Position numbers and translations under genes: made by a program. A DNA stretch of 6,640 bases from Deltaproteobacteria bacterium (GTDB taxonomy: Bacteria; Desulfobacterota; Desulfobacteria; Desulfobacterales; Desulfobacteraceae). The DNA lies in contig JAFCZY010000109.1 of NCBI GenBank assembly GCA_019314105.1, positions 1-6,640 of the forward strand. The letters are read 5' to 3'. The notes under the pieces were generated by a model that did no database searches, was not told where the DNA came from, and saw nothing but the letters and a program-made list of their open reading frames with translations. Positions 6,060-6,640 of this stretch are shown piece by piece. Each line of letters starts with the position of its first letter. Positions within the stretch are counted from its first letter, which is position 1.

Positions 6060-6640
6060 ATGAAACTTTTAATTAGAGGTTTATTAACATTTTTTGCCTT
6101 CCTTTTTTTATTTGGATGCACGGCGAAACAAATGAGTACACTACCGACATTTGAAGCAGCACAATTTGATAAAAGTATGTACGCATCAAAACTAGATAAT
6201 TTTATGATACTGTTTGATGCATCGAGCTCCATGAATGACAAATATAATCAAGAAACAAAATTTGATATTGCACGGGCTCTTGTATACCGGATGAATGATA
6301 TGATTCCTGAAATGGGTCAGACAGCCGGTTTAAGATCCTTTGGCCATTCACCCAAAGTATCAAAAAATTCAACCGAACTCTTTTACGGGATGGAAAAATA
6401 TTTTTCTCACAATTTAGAAACGAATTTTGAAAAAATTACCGTTCCGGGTGGAACCAGCCCCCTGAATAAAGCAATTAATGCAGCAGGAACTGATCTTAAA
6501 GGACTTTCAGGCGCTATGAATGCCGTTATTATCATCACTGACGGACTTGATCTGCCTGGCGATGTAATCGCATCTGCACAAGAATTAAAAGATCTTTATG
6601 GTTCCTCTATTTGTTTTTATCCGATCCTTGTCGGTGATGC
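6060..6640 (+). CDS. VWA-domain lipoprotein, probably with an OmpA-like C-terminus; 3' truncated
   Basis: The frame from ATG 6060 stays open to the window edge, giving 193 residues. A lipoprotein signal peptide is plain: basic start (MKLLIR), a hydrophobic core to residue 18 and lipobox LFGC with lipidated C20. From about residue 46 a von Willebrand factor A domain begins (DNFMILFDASSSM). The metal-ion-dependent adhesion site is complete: D53-x-S55-x-S57, T132 in GGTSP and D161 in ITDGLD. The protein is therefore exported, lipid-anchored and able to bind a divalent metal and a protein partner. From memory, similar deltaproteobacterial proteins carry calcium-binding repeats and an OmpA-like peptidoglycan-binding domain after the VWA domain; that part is outside the window and is inference. 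The gene is divergent from uppP, preceded by AAGGAG. Its partner and role are unknown. Confident in lipoprotein and VWA calls, less so in the missing half. Confidence 0.9.
   Translation, partial: MKLLIRGLLTFFAFLFLFGCTAKQMSTLPTFEAAQFDKSMYASKLDNFMILFDASSSMNDKYNQETKFDIARALVYRMNDMIPEMGQTAGLRSFGHSPKVSKNSTELFYGMEKYFSHNLETNFEKITVPGGTSPLNKAINAAGTDLKGLSGAMNAVIIITDGLDLPGDVIASAQELKDLYGSSICFYPILVGD

Noticed and set aside
5957..6241. 94-codon open frame on the - strand opposite the lipoprotein gene
   Set aside because: It runs antisense to a gene with a clear signal peptide and VWA motifs, has no recognisable domain or ribosome site, and reads as the complement of that gene.

Overview
The window holds five complete or near-complete genes plus one partial gene at each edge-type position: a partial hybrid histidine kinase enters from the left (+), four genes run together on the - strand, and a lipoprotein gene leaves to the right (+). 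Gene content and protein style (hybrid kinase, UppP, AlgC/ManB-type phosphohexomutase, UvrD-like helicase, and a von Willebrand A lipoprotein of the kind I recall from sulfate-reducing deltaproteobacteria) suggest a Gram-negative bacterium, most likely a member of the Desulfobacterota (Desulfobacteraceae-like). That assignment rests on recollection of families, not on a search.

Layout. 1-462 (+): the end of a kinase ATPase domain followed by a complete receiver domain. 463-527: a short convergent gap without a clear terminator. 528-5859 (-): in transcription order, uppP (undecaprenyl-diphosphate phosphatase), a phosphomannomutase/phosphoglucomutase, a UvrD/Rep/PcrA-type helicase and an MFS drug-efflux-type transporter. 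Spacing is 10 nt between uppP and the mutase, 82 nt between mutase and helicase, and a 13-nt overlap between helicase and transporter. 5860-6059: a divergent AT-rich promoter region. 6060 to the edge (+): an exported VWA-domain lipoprotein, cut by the window end.

How the genes may work together. UppP regenerates the lipid carrier used for peptidoglycan and O-antigen synthesis, and the mutase makes the hexose-1-phosphates that feed sugar nucleotides for the same envelope polymers, so the first two genes form a sensible pair. The helicase and transporter have no obvious functional tie to them and may simply be co-transcribed. The helicase is separated from the mutase by a striking 27-bp near-perfect inverted repeat with a 5-nt loop, the most notable non-coding structure here.

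I found no CRISPR array, tRNA, rRNA, transposase or clearly new defence or biosynthetic system. The items most worth a second look are the intergenic hairpin, an 11-base homopolymer inside the transporter gene, and the truncated VWA lipoprotein.
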